Shown in pieces: positions 12,914-26,400 of a DNA stretch of 64,000 nt. Location: NCBI RefSeq assembly GCF_026212465.1, contig NC_080062.1:9333237-9397236 (forward strand), written 5' to 3'. This DNA comes from Amaranthus tricolor (taxonomy: Eukaryota > Streptophyta > Magnoliopsida > Caryophyllales > Amaranthaceae). The position numbers and the translations under genes are program-made. Under the pieces are notes generated by a model that was given only the letters and a program-made list of their open reading frames with translations, was not told where the DNA came from and ran no database searches. The first letter of the stretch is position 1, and the number at the start of each line of letters is the position of its first letter.

Positions 12914-14047
12914 CAGGGGCGGAGTAAAAATTTTGGAGGCTCTATTTATTTTGCGATATCTTTCACAATGAAACCCTTCATTCTATCAAACGATAAAAAA
13001 ATTTCTACATCAAGAAATATAATTTAAGGCAAAATATATAGTAATATTATATTCTAAAATCACTTCATTTATAAAAAAAGTGTACAAAGAAATCACTTAA
13101 AATAGTGTTGTTGAGAACTGAGCCTGAATATCACCATTTAAGGCTTCTTAATTTTTCTGAGAGCACTAAGTGGTCGGCTACCCAACTTGTACTCAAAATC
13201 GGCACCAGAGGCGGAGCAAAGATTTTGGATGCCCTATTTATTTTTGCGATATTTTTCAAAATGGGGCCCTTCTTTGTATCAAAAGATTAAAAAATTTCCA
13301 TTTCAAGAAAAATAGTTCAAGATAATATATTGTAACATTATATTCAAAAATTACTTAAATATAGAAAAAAATTTATAAACAAATCACTCAAAAAGTGTAA
13401 CTCTTTTCACATGACTTGAAGCAAAATCATCTACAACAGATTCAACATCAACTTCCTCCAAAATATCGCTCTCGATTGCCATTAACGCAAGACCATTTAG
13501 CCTTTCTTGTCACATAGTGCTTTGCAAATATAACTTCAACAATTTCAAATTTGAAAAACTTCGTTCTGCAGATGGAACAGTAATGGGAATAGTTAATAAA
13601 ATTTTGTAAGCAATAATTGCATTTGGAAAAAAAGGAAAAGGTTTCATAAATTGTAATATGTGAATTGCTCCAATTTTCTTAGGTAAAAGCTCTCTAATTA
13701 AGCAACATTAACTCCACAAATAAATCATTTCTATCAATGTCGAATTCCTCACCTTTTCTAAGACAACAAATCTACTTTCCCATCGTGTGGTTGACAATGA
13801 TTTATGTCAAAATTTTCACATGTTCGTTCAAAATAGTCCATCTTTTTGTAGATTTGGAAAATATAGTGTAAATACTTTGGACAATGCCAAAGAAGTTTCT
13901 TGCTTTGTCTGAAGTACTTTCAATGAAGACCAAATTGAGACTATGACAGCCACACAGAGTAAAAAAAGCTCTAGGATTCAATCGAATATGAGTTACTCTT
14001 ATAAGAGATCGTTTCTCGGTGAGATGACCACAAAACAAGAAACTCAT
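12914..14047 (-). pseudogene. hAT transposase remnant (DUF4371/TTF-type)
   Basis: Read on the - strand, 14047-13802 encodes pieces such as CHSLNLV, FFGIVQSIYTIFS and RWTILNEHV, typical of the hAT transposase core. About 13565-13400 encodes AERSFSNLKLLK, ERLNGLALMAIE and VVDDFASSHV, the hAT C-terminal dimerisation region. Stops and frame breaks separate the pieces and the N-terminal zinc finger is missing. The downstream end carries CAGGGGCGGAG (12914), a terminal motif seen in this hAT group. A second, diverged copy, CAGAGGCGGAG (13205), follows by a similar sequence, so two element ends lie in tandem. It cannot encode an active transposase. Confidence 0.8.
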
Positions 14048-14445
14048 ATGTTAATAATTATATTAGTTGGGCTATTCAACCCAACATCTCACAGTAAAAC
14101 CGCTTCATACAAAAATTTGTAATCGAATTTTGGATCACTTACGAGTAGAGTCAAAATATGACATGTCTAGTCAACACTATATAGCTACATTTGATGAAAC
14201 ATGTCAACAAATTTTCAAATATATTATTGACGACGATCACCTGTGTAGTGTGACTGAACTCTGATCTACTATACCAAACCAGATAGTAGCAGCAACAAAA
14301 TTGTGAGAAAAATACATTTTGCCAAATGAAGACAACTCTTCTCGAATCTGATCTCTTCGAATCAACCATCGTAAAAGCCTCGATAATAAAGTGAAACGAA
14401 AAGTTTATTATAGCATGTGCCCATACCATGAGTTTAGGGGAGGGC

Positions 14446-17400
14446 TTATTTCTGATCCATATAAACAGCATCAACATCATTGAGTGCGAGCAATTCCGAC
14501 ATCAGTTCCTTGTTTAATGCCATAGCTTCATCATCTACCTGTCATAGAAACATAGATATGAGATTAACACAATTCGGATAGAGAAAAGTAAAAGGAAAGG
14601 AAGAAGAGGAATTTGGAGGTATAGAGGATTCCTTGTTTGAATAACAAAAAAGAGAGCGGAGGGATTTGGAAATGAGGGGTTTGGAGGAAAAGCATAGATA
14701 AATTTTGTTAAAAATACAATCTCTCATAAAGTGGTAAGATTTGAAGGGTAAACACTCGTTTTTCTCCCTTTCCCTTCCTTTCCCTTCTAAACAAACACAA
14801 GGTGCACTCCCTCCCTTCCATAGAGTAAAATCAAAGTTGCATTGCATCGCATCGCCGCATAGTAAAGGTTTCAACATAAACAAACCGATATTTCTCGGGT
14901 TGTAAAAGTGTAAAAAAACCGTATTTTGGGCCATATCAAGAGATATCTTATGGTTCCAACCGATATTTTGGCGTTACGATAACTGCATGACTCATGTTAC
15001 CGTATCACCGTTCCGTTACCGCTATCGCGACTGTTACCGTATCTTTATGCTATGCTCCCTTCCCTTCCCCTCTCCTTCCTTCCTCCCTTCTCTTCCTTTC
15101 TTTTCTCTCCTAATTTGCTATCCAAACAGTGTAAGACCCACTCATCAGCTGCTTCATGACAAAACATGGTGCCTCGAATGAAAATCTTTAATACATAAAA
15201 CATAAGTGCAGAAAATCAAAAAATTATTCTATAAGATCTCTTAAAGATCATGTTATTCGAATGCCTGAAGCTAAGTTTAGGGTACAAGCAGCATATCAAC
15301 GGTTCAACATGCCTAACAAATTAGATATCTTCACCCACCAACGTTCAACAGGATATCAACGGGTCTACTAATATTTAGAAGGAAAGAATAATATAAATTC
15401 TAAAAAAAGCTCAAGTTGGAACAATAAGTGCTCAACAAGCCAAAATTCTAGTTTATAGATATCTAATTTTGAGAATTATATTATACTCAGACACTCAGAT
15501 TATATCCAAAATTTCAAGCATTACCGAGTTGGACACTCAGACATGTCATACGCTAACACTCGAATCTGGACAAATGGACAAGTAAAACAGACTAAGAATT
15601 CCAAAGACTAATTATTGACGTATAGGAGAAACATAAAATTAAAAGCTATCAAGGATAGTTGATGTATTTTGCTCAAAATCCTTAAGAACGATCCACAGGT
15701 CAATCAGACAATTATAGATCTGAGGAAAATAATCTACATCCCAGATAATCTAGTGTAATTCAAACTATTGATGCTCTCCACCTAGAAGGAGTAATTCCCT
15801 TCCCCCTTACCTGTATTGATTCTCTAGTCCACCTCCAAATCCAAAAAAATAAATTTTAATCCAGAGAGAGGCAGTAATTGCTTTATTATTAACTAAATCC
15901 AGGTGAAAAGAGACACCATCATTAGATAACTGTACCCCATATTGGCCCCCCTTGGACAATTTCAATCCCCATGCCACAGAACTAGTTTCCAACAGTACCA
16001 TATATATTTGAGACAAAACATCATATCTGGACGCCACATGCTCCCTTCTATATTCCCTCATCAAGGACCCATATCTATAGATAAGCTTGAGGTCTATAGA
16101 TAAGCTGGATACAATGTATTGAACCACCTTTTCACTGGGTTGACTCCAAAAGAGCATCACTTCAGTAGGGCTCCAGTAAAAGCAGCATGTTATAGTAAGA
16201 TGCAGACAAGTACCACAATGGCACGAAATATCTACCTCCAATTATAGACTTCTGAAGTGCTACTGTCTTTTCGGGGAGTACAACCTTGTAACATTTGTCC
16301 ACCAAACATTTCATATGTGAGCCAAGGTATAGACAAAAGATGACTGTGAACTGTGAAGAATGAAGTCCAAAATACATAATTTCAGGTTCTCAAATTTTTG
16401 ACACATACTATGATAGTGCTTCCTTATGAAAATGGAAACAGTTATTCAGCTGGTCTGAATTGCTAAGAGTTATAAATATTACCTCGGCTCCCAAATAATG
16501 GGCAGGGGCAGCAAGAGCAGTTGACGCATATCAAAAAAGTGGGTGACATTTTTAGATCAAGTTAGATTTTGAACTTTATTCCATGGTAATTGGCAAGTTT
16601 AACATACACAGAAGATGGGACAAATAAAAGGGATAATGGAGATAAAAGATGAACAAAACTGACACATCCCTACTCAATTTAATGTTGGATTGATTCAAAT
16701 TATGTTATTTAGAGTTAAAGTAGTGGTTAAGTGGGTGGTTACTATTTACATGGGCTGAACTCTCTAATTTTATGCGTGGCCAGTTACTTAGTTCCCCTAT
16801 TTAATAGGTACTTGTATTCCATTTTTCTACATATAGTAATAAGAAAGTTATTGTTATACATTTTATATATTTCTCTCTATGGGAAAGAAGTTTTTATTTA
16901 GCAGTTACTTAATTCTAGTCAGTTATTTTAGGCAGTAATTATATATTCAGTTTCTTAATAGAACAGTGCTTATGTAAATACATAGATGAAGTTACTCAGT
17001 AATAATAATAAGAAAAACAGTATTTTCATAAACCAAAAACTCCATTATCATCAAATCTTCATGGTATCAGAGCCTTAGGGTTTAGATCCGGGAAGGTCTC
17101 ATCATCTACCGTACCTTACCTGCAAATGGCCGATTTTCCAGAAGAACAAACACACAATACCCCAATGTCCATGGAACAGTTGGAACAGATGTTCTAGATG
17201 TTTCAAAAACTTAACAAAGCAAATAACCAAACAGAAAATCCAACCTCTGTCAAAATTTCAGTAAAACTCACATATCACAATTACACAAAATGGTGCAAAT
17301 TAATGCACGTAGCCATTGGAGGTCGAGGGCGACTCAGCCACATCACTGCCATCCCTCCACCCCCATCAGATCCCAATTACGTTCAACGGGAACAAAGAGA

Positions 17401-20400
17401 CGCCATGGTCATATCATGGATAATTGAGAATATAGATGGAGAGATTGTCAATCAGTTCCTAGATCATACGACAGCACAAAGTCTATGGCTAGGAATCGAA
17501 AGCCTCTTGGGATATGGAAGAGATGAACTTCAAATCTTTGATCTCAGTTCCAAGGCAGCGACGATGAAACAAGGCAATGACACTATAGAAGCTTACTATG
17601 GTAAACTTAACATGCTGTGGAAAGAGATTGAACGGAGAATGCCAAACCCGATGACATGCTCACAAGACATAACAGAGTTTAATAGATACATACAGAGACA
17701 ACGACTTTACCAATTCCTCACTGGAATTCATGATAATCTTGACAAAGAAAGGAAAGAAATTCTCAACAGTGAACCCTTACCGACGGTGGAGATAGCCTAT
17801 GCTACAATCAGACGAGAAATAGCACGCCGGCGGATTATGAATGGCGTCTCATCACTGGGAACAAATCCCTCAGAGATTGGATCGGGCTTGGCCACAAGAA
17901 ACAAAGCCTTCCAGAATAGCCGAGAAGAAGATGACCAAAGAAAACTCCGATGTACTCATTGTGGTGGTTCAAGGCTAACTAAGGAAGGATGCTTCAAGAT
18001 TGTGGGATACCCTGAGTGGTGGGACGATCTACGGAAACGGCCGGCCGCCACCAAGGCACCGGCAAGCCGGACCGGCGGCAAGGCCCACCTAATTACTGCC
18101 GACCAACCCGATACATCATGTAGCAAATCAGGTAAAGGAGGTGACTGGTGCAAAGGGGAAGGAGAAACAGTAACCACAAAAGGAATGGACTACAATGGCG
18201 AAAACCAGAAAGAGGAAGAGAGAGAAAGTCTAGCCGTCTGGGAGGAAGAGAGAAAGGGGGACACCAAAACCCTTTATCCCACCTCCTATTTATAATCAAG
18301 CAACCCTTATCCCAACCTCAAAACCCTTAAGCCCAAATATAAAGCCCAATACAATCTCCACAAGTCTCCTTAGCCATAAACGACACTCACAATGGATATT
18401 TGACTGCGGGGCAACGGATACAATGACCTTTGACCCCCGTGATCTTTTATTCACTCATCCTTCTAACCGAACGCACATCCAAACTGCCAATGGGGACTCT
18501 GTACCAGTTGACCAAGCTGGACCAATCCAAATCTCTCCTTCACTTCATCTTAAAAATTGCTTGTTCATTCCCAGTTTATCTCATAAATTGTTTTCGGTTA
18601 GTCAGTTAACCGAATTAAACTGTAATGTGCTTTTAACCTCTGGCCGTTGTATTGTGCAGGATGCTCAGACGGGGACGATCATTGGGCGTGGTACTGAACG
18701 AGGTGGACTGTACTATGTCGAAGGGGTGATTACAAATAGTGGTGCAATGCTTGCTCATGGATCTCCTGCTCACCAATCGAGGACTTGGCATCGTCGTTTA
18801 GGACATCCATCTTTAGGTTATCTAAAACAACTTTTTCCTTCTCTTAATAGTTGTTTTAAATCCTTAGATTGTGAAACTTGTGTACTAGCTAAGAGTCATA
18901 AACATTCTTATTCTCCTAGTAATACTCGTGCTCCCACACCCTTTGATGTAGTGCATTCTGATGTATGGGGCCCAGCCCCACAAACTGACTCTCATGGTTT
19001 TTCATATTTTGTGTAATTTATTGATGATTGTTCTCGAATGTGCTGGGTTTATTTTTTGAAACACAAATATGAGGTTTTTGAAGTCTTTGTCAAATACTAT
19101 AACATGATCCTCACTCAGTTCAATGCCAAACCTAAAATCCTTCGCTCAGATAATGGTGGTGAACATATCTCTCTTGCAATGAAACAATTTTTTCTTGATC
19201 ATGGTCTTGTTCATCAAACATCCTGCCCTGACACTTCACAACAAAATGGGGTTGCTGAACGCAAAAACCGTACCCTTTTTGAGGTAGCACGGGCTCTCAT
19301 GTTTGACACTCATGTACCTGTCAAATATTGGCCTGAGGCTATTGCTCCTACCCAACAAAATCCTCAAATTCCAGACTCCTCTTGCCACACTCAATACATT
19401 TACTCCTGTTCCCTCCTTTCACTCCCTTCCACCTCGAATCTTTGGTTGTGTTGTGTATGTCCATCTCCCATCTAGAGTCCGAACAAAGTTTGAACCACGG
19501 GCAGTCAAATGTGTGTTTCTTGGGTATGGCCCTACACAAAAGGGCTATCGATGTTATGATCCTGTGCATCACAAACTTTATACCACCATGGACTGTGACT
19601 TCTTTGAACATTCTCCTTACTACACCCAGCCTCAAGCTCAGGAGGAGATTATGAGTGAGGATCTCAGTTGGTTGACTCATCCCTTGGCTGACAGTCAAGC
19701 TCCCAAAGAGCAAGTTGGCACTACCACCGATATTGCCACTGACATTGTTACTGAATCATCTGCTCAGACTACTACTCCAGTCCCTGAGCATCCGGCCGAA
19801 CAAGAGGTAACACCGAGTCCTACTGCTCCTTCCATTGATATATCCACTGACCATATTGTGCCAAGTAGTGTTGTTGTCCGCAGGAAATATAATCTGCCCC
19901 CTCGAAGTACAAGAGGAATGCCTCCTAACAGGTATGATCCTGAGTATGAATCCCAGAGATCCCGATACCCTATTGGTAGACCGGATGATGAACAACTATC
20001 ACAAACAGCTGTTGCTTTCAATGCATCCCTTTATTCCAGTACCATTCCGAAAACCACTGAAGAAGCCCTCCAAGAACCAAAGTGGAAGCAATCTATGGAC
20101 GAAGAGATCATGGCTCTCCAGAAAAACGGAACGTGGGAGAAGTGCAGATTATCAGGTGATAAGAAGACGGTTGGTTGTAGATGGGTTTTTTTAGTCAAGT
20201 ATCATGCTGATGGAACCATTGAGCGGTATAAAGCAAGGCTTGTTGCTAAAGGGTACACATAAACTTACGGGGTAGACTACTCGGAAACATTCTCACATGT
20301 GGCTAAAATTGATACCATTCGAGTCTTCTTCTCAGTAGCAGCAAATAAAGAGTGGCCTCTGTTTCAATTTGATGTAAAAAATGTCTTCTTACATGGAGAG

Positions 20401-23400
20401 ATTGAAGAAGAGGTATATATGAAGCCACCACCTGGGTACTCAGATAAGTATAGCCAAGGAGAGGGGTGTCGACTTAAAAGAGCACTATACGGCTTGAAAC
20501 AATCCCCTAGAGCGTGGTTTGGAGATTCACTACAGTAATGAAGAGATTTGGCTACAAACAGAGCAACTCAGACCATACTCTATTTCTCAGGCGGAGTGGA
20601 AATCAAATTACATGCCTCGTGATCTATGTAGATGATATGGTGATTACCGGAAACGACTCCAAGGAAATTGATCGTCTCAGGAGCAAATTATTCCAAGAGT
20701 TTGAGATGAAGGATTTGGGACAGCTGAAATACTTCCTTGGAATAGAAGTTCTAAGATCAAGGAAGGGGATATTCATCAATCAGAGAAAGTACATTTTAGA
20801 TCTCTTAGCAGAAACAGGCATGTTAGACTGCAAGCCAACAGATACTCCTATGGTAGCTAATCATGGTCTACAAATCGTTGAAGGGGCAGAAGCAGCAGAT
20901 CAAGATCGTTATAGAAGGATGGTGGGAAAACTGATCTACTTATCCCACACGAGACCAGATATTGCCTACGCAGTGGGGATTGTAAGTAAGTTCATGCATC
21001 AACCTCAAGTGGAACACATGGCAGCAGTCCTGAGGATACTGAGATACTTAAAGGGAACCAGCAATAAAGGAGTTTTCTACTCAAAGAATGATAATCTCGA
21101 CCTTATTGGTTACACAGATGCAGATTGGGCTGGTGATCGGGACGACAGGAAGTCTACCTCGGGATACTTCACCCTTATAGGGGGTAATCTAGTCACTTGG
21201 AAGAGTAAGAAACAGAAGGTAGTTGCTCTGTCCAGCGCTGAAGCAGAATTCAGAGGGATAGCAAAAGGAGTTACAGAGATTCTGTGGATCAGGAAACTTC
21301 TAGGAGAGCTAGGTTTTCACCAGACACAGGCAAGCCTTCTATATTGTGATAACAAAGCAGCGATAAGCATCTCTGAAAATCCAGTTCAACATGATCGAAC
21401 GAAACATGTAGAGATTGATCGACACTTTATCAAGGAGAAACTAGAAAGCAAGGTCATCCGTCTCCCTTTTATTAGATCTAAAGACCAACTAGCTGACATT
21501 CTCACAAAAGCAGTTTCATCAGAGGTCTTCAATAACACTTTATGCAAGTTAGGCATCGGTGATCCCACGACCTAACTTGAGGGGGAGTATGGGAAAGAAG
21601 TTTTTATTTAGCAGTTACTTAATTCTAGTCAGTTATTTTAGGCAGTTATTATATATTCAGTTTCTTAATAGAACAGTGCTTATGTATATACATAGATGAA
21701 GTTACTCTGTAATAGTAATAAGAAAAACAGTATTTTCATAAACCAAAAACTCCATTATCATCAAATCTTCACTCTCAACATGGTATCAAGAGCCAGAGTT
21801 TATGATCCGGGGTAATGAGGCAAAAAAAATAAGAGAAGAGGTAGAGAGGGTGGTGAGAGCAATAAAAAAACAATTGTTTGTCGGTGTGATTATTTGAGTT
21901 TTGTTGAGTGTTTTGGGTGTTAAATCGGTTGTTTTCAGTAATGTTTTTCACAAAAAAAAAAAAAAAAAAAAAAAGAAAAAAAGTGAGCATGAGTAACAAA
22001 AAAAATGGTCAGTTGTGTTAGGAAAGAAAACAAATGTAATTTCGAGTGAAAATTAAAATTGTTATGAGTGTTTGGTGTGCAACCGTGTCAAGTGTTGGTT
22101 ATTATGTTTTATGTGTTCTATAGGTTCCTTTTTAGCCTATAAAAAAAGTTTGCTTGAGTGCTATGATGAAAAAGATAGGGTATTGAGTAAGTTGAGGTGA
22201 AGTAGCAATCTTCTTCACAAGTGTGAAAGTCGTGCTCAAGGCAGAGACGATTTCTTATGATATGGTCGTGGTTATGAAGTCAAGTGTCTGTTCATAAAAC
22301 AATACTCGTTAAGTGTTGTGTTCGTAATAGTTGTGTTCAACCAAATGAAGCGTGTTTTTGTCTGATGGTATGTGTTTTGTGTTTGGGTTGGTGCATTGAG
22401 CAATTGTTCGTCAAGATGGTAGTAGTGTTTCATGATACTGCACCGTTCAAAGCAAATTCACTGCTAGTAATTTGTCCTATTTGAGCTAATGTCAAGTGAT
22501 CAAAGTTATTTGTGTGTTTGAGTGTTATGCTATGTTACGAAAGAAGTCATTTATGGAAACAAATTGGATATTTATTATTGTGATGCTACACTGTCGTAAC
22601 TTTCCAAGGAAACATCAAGTTTCAGCGTAGATTTGGAAGGAAATAAAGTCTTCTAAGTAGTTAGTAATTGTTGGTTATGTGCAGTTTAGTGTGTTATGGT
22701 TGTACGTCATTTTATTAAGCAACTAAGTTGTGTAACTTTCAATCAAGGAGGAGTGTTGGATTGATTCAAATTATGTTAGTTAGATTCAAATTAGTGGTTA
22801 AGTGGGTAGTAACCATTAAGGAGTCATTGCTAATTTGTTGGAGTAAGTCATGGGATCATGGGATGAACTCCTTATTTTTATGTGTAGTTAGTTACTTAGT
22901 TCCCCCTATTTAATAGGTACTTATATTTCATTTTTCTATATATCGTAATAAGAACGTCAGTGCTATACATTTTATGTATTTCTCTCAACATTTAAGAGTT
23001 CCCCTTCACTTATTTAGGCTAAAGGAGAATAACTGAGGCCTCCTCCCCTCATAAGCAACAAAGAAAAGAATAGTCTTTTTGAAGCAAACGTAGAAAATGA
23101 AATGGATCATTCCACCAAAATTCACCCCTCCGGCGCGCCCCCAAAGAGGGGTGGAAATCTGAAAATATGGAACGGTTTAACCCTTTCATTCAATTTCACA
23201 AAAAAAAAAAGTGCAGTCACTGCCAGTGGTCATTCTATCAATCAATGAGAATTAACTACAAAGAAATTGGTCTAATAGTCATGAGTCGCACTGAAATAAG
23301 AAACTTTTTGAATCATCTTCGTTTGCAGGTCAATCCAAATTCTGAACAAATATGCCTAAGCAGTGAGATGTTATGAAACAGAAGTCAATCATGATAAGCA

Positions 23401-26400
23401 ATATTATCTCCATTCTTAAAAAGGATCACATTTTGCACCGTGAACTTAGATTTTCAGCCTATAAAGCATATTAATTCCACTCCATATACGTGTAAAAGTT
23501 GTCTCGTACAAATAATTTTTATTTACACATAATCTGACTAAAATTTAAATCAGAAAAGGCATTTGTAAACCATGAAACATTATACAACTTAGCATCGATA
23601 ATCAGGTTATATAAAAAGGTATCAAGTTATTACGAATAGATATCAAACCTCAATAGGGGTTATTGGAAGTAGCTCATATCCACTATCAGGCTCAAAACTT
23701 ATTCCTTCGTCACGAAGCTTTGATAGTATACCAGAGTAACCTTCTGGTGAACTTACAATTTTGTAGCACCTGTTAAAAAGGAAAAAGAAAAGTAATTAGT
23801 AAAGTAGAAAAGTAATTAGTAAAGTGGAAAGATTTTATTTTTGACTTTAAAGTACATAAAGAAACGCCTATATGCACTTCCAAAATATGCCAAAAGGAAA
23901 AAGAAAAGTAATTACTGCAGACAAATTACTTATATTATTACCTCTCAGACTGATCTTCTTCAGAGTCATCTTCGTTATCTGGAGGTTCTATCACATCCTC
24001 AGCACCAGCATCCAAGGCAATTTCAAGAAGCTGGTCTTTGTCAGCGTCACTGACTTTCACATTTACAATCCTAGCACGCCTAAACCTAAATACAACAGAG
24101 CCCGAATCTGCCATCTTTCCACCACAGTCTTTCACCACCTCCCTAATTGCGGCTACTGATCTGTTTACCTTATCTGTTGAGACCTCAACAACGAAGCCAA
24201 CGCCACCAAAACCATATACCTAATACATGTAGCAAGCTACTAAGATCCAAAAACAATGTCACTAATAACCAACAAGAAAAGGGGAAATATTGAACAGAAC
24301 ACGAAACAATTTCAAATAAATCACTTTTTTTTAAATATCGTTGAAGAGAATCACCTCGTAGGCTTTTTCAATAAAAGCCTCTTGTCCCTTATCAGAGGCT
24401 TTCTTAATATTGCGCTCAACAATCTCCCTGGGGACATCAAGCTCCTTAGCCTTCTCAATCACACCAGCCAGAACAGTATTAGATACAGGATTTGTACCTC
24501 CTTTTTTCACACTACAAAATTTGCCAATAAGTACAAACGTTTCACTCATACTTGGGCTGTATGTTATATGCTTATGAAATATATACTTCAAAAAGGGAAG
24601 AGACGGGCTTTCCTTATAAGCCAGAGTTGAGGATGAAAAAATAAAGGAATGCGTCAAGTACAAAGAATGGCTTCTCATCCCAACAAGCTAGCTTAATACC
24701 TACAAAGTGATGCCTACTAACCCTATCACAAAGTGATCAAGACACCATCTAATATTTGTGCATGCAAGAAAAGTGGCTACGATGATATAAGCACCAAGGA
24801 GAATTTGCAGTTGATGTTAGCATACTTAGTTGTGAAGCCTTAAAGAGTAATAGCTGATATCTAAGATGGTAAGACCTAAAATAAAATTTCATCAAGATAT
24901 ATATATTCTTTGTGAATGTTAACAACAAAAACAAACAGAATCTTCTTTTTTAAACTCGCATAAGATAGAGGAAAAGTGTGGATCACTTACGCAGATACAA
25001 CTTCCTTACCAATCTTTGAATACAGCTTCATCTTCTTTAGATTTTGAGCCCCCTACAAAAGTTCACCTACTACACTTGAGAAGAATAGAACATGACAAAA
25101 AAGATATTGTTTAAGCTCTAGCTACACTATTGGCTTACACAAAACAAAGCTTTCTTCAAGGTCACTAAAGTGCCACTATAATTTCTTTGCTAAAACGTAA
25201 CACATCAGGTATCAACATATATTTCCTTAATAAAATGATAAAATGAAAAATGAAACAGTAGAAACAGAACTTAACATGATTCCGTTTAAAAACTAAAGAG
25301 TAACGGACACTAATCACTAGACTAGTCACCAAATTCAAACCCAGAACTTGATCGGAAATTAGTGGATCATAACCAGGAAATTTTGACCCGTGACCCAAAA
25401 ATGACACGGTCCAAAAATACCGGAACACTTGTTTAAACCCAACCAAAACCCAAACTCGAAAATTTTGACACATGATCTTAATTTTTTCAACTTTTTTAGT
25501 TTCACGTCATCATATTTGGTCAAGAAATTTGATTAGAATAAGAGGGAGTAGTAACTAGTAAGACATTTTTATATTAGCAAAAATAAATATTTATATTGTT
25601 AAATTATAACAATGTTTATAATTAGATTCCTTTTTTAAAAAAAATAATGATCATTCTATTTAATTATACTTAATTAAGAAAACATTGCATTATATTTCAT
25701 CTAATAGCAAGATATTTGTATATTAGCAAGAAAAGATATAGATATTGAAAAATTATTTCAATCATTATAATTACATTCTTCTTTATTATACCTTATTAAG
25801 CGAATATTGCACTAAATTGATATTGATATTGTGAGCAATTTTTACTAAAACAATCATAATTATTTAAATATTGAAATGGTGTTGGTTGACACAAAGACAC
25901 TATATTAACCTTATTGTTAAATTAATGACTTTTGATTAGTAAATTTATCTTTTGTAGGGATTTAAAGCAGATATAAAATCTCGTTAATAAATTTAGAGAT
26001 ATATTATAAAAAGAGTGTTTCATCTTGAGCTAATTTATATTTAGAAAAAGTTGTAGGAAGTATATGACCTTCTTTTTTGATTGGAGATAAGCCTAGAGAA
26101 TCCCCTTACAGGCATGGGGGAAGGGAAAATTTTTTTCGATAAACCAAATTTTTATTCTAAAGGTGAAAGGGAAAGTCTTTAACCACTAAATCAACTCATG
26201 ATTCTAGATAGTAGATTAACTTCAAAACCTATGAGATCAACTCATGATTCTACAAATTCAATTCACGTATTTGACATTTTTTCCTTTGACAAAAATTGTT
26301 AAAAATAAGCTCATTGATACAATCTTAAGGGGTGTGATAAAACATGTACCATATGTAAATATTAAATTGATTATAAACATATGTTAAAATGTGTTATTGA

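Larger units (their letters stand above)
16878..21771 (+). mobile_element. Copia LTR retrotransposon nested in the TRIM-like element
   Basis: The 184-bp LTRs (16878-17061 and 21588-21771) begin TATGGGAAAG and end ATCTTCA. They differ at four sites that I count (about 98% identical). CTCTC flanks the element at 16873-16877 and 21772-21776. The primer-binding site TGGTATCAGAGC (17062-17073) matches initiator Met-tRNA. The polypurine tract GAGGGGGAG ends at 21587. The LTR starts with TA where most plant Copia LTRs start with TG, in both copies; with TG as the start (16880), the flanking repeats match at only 4 of 5 positions. It is younger than the element it interrupts. Confidence 0.92.
16683..22990 (+). 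mobile_element. Non-autonomous LTR element (TRIM-like), split by a Copia insertion
   Basis: The 5' LTR begins TGTTGGATTGATTC at 16683 and the 3' LTR spans 22754-22990, ending CTCTCAACA. TTTAA flanks the element at 16678-16682 and 22991-22995 (target duplication). After the inner insertion, the 5' LTR resumes at 21772 and ends at 21780. It is followed by a primer-binding site, TGGTATCAAGAGCC (21781-21794). A purine tract, AAGGAGGAG, sits just before the 3' LTR. Without the inner element it is about 1.4 kb. The ~970-bp interior has no retroelement protein, so mobility must have come from another element. The 5' LTR lacks about 37 bp present in the 3' LTR, and the two differ at many sites, so this is an old insertion. 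Confidence 0.85.

Noticed and set aside
14542..15181. Open frames on both strands
   Set aside because: They fall in purine- or pyrimidine-rich arms of a probable MITE and have low-complexity sequence.
22284..22913. Short open frames in the outer LTR element
   Set aside because: No gag, pol or other domain is visible; the region has the structure of a non-coding LTR-element interior.
23841..24223. Open frames on the + strand
   Set aside because: They are antisense to exons 5-6 of the YebC/TACO1 gene, whose - strand reading has clear family similarity and splice sites.
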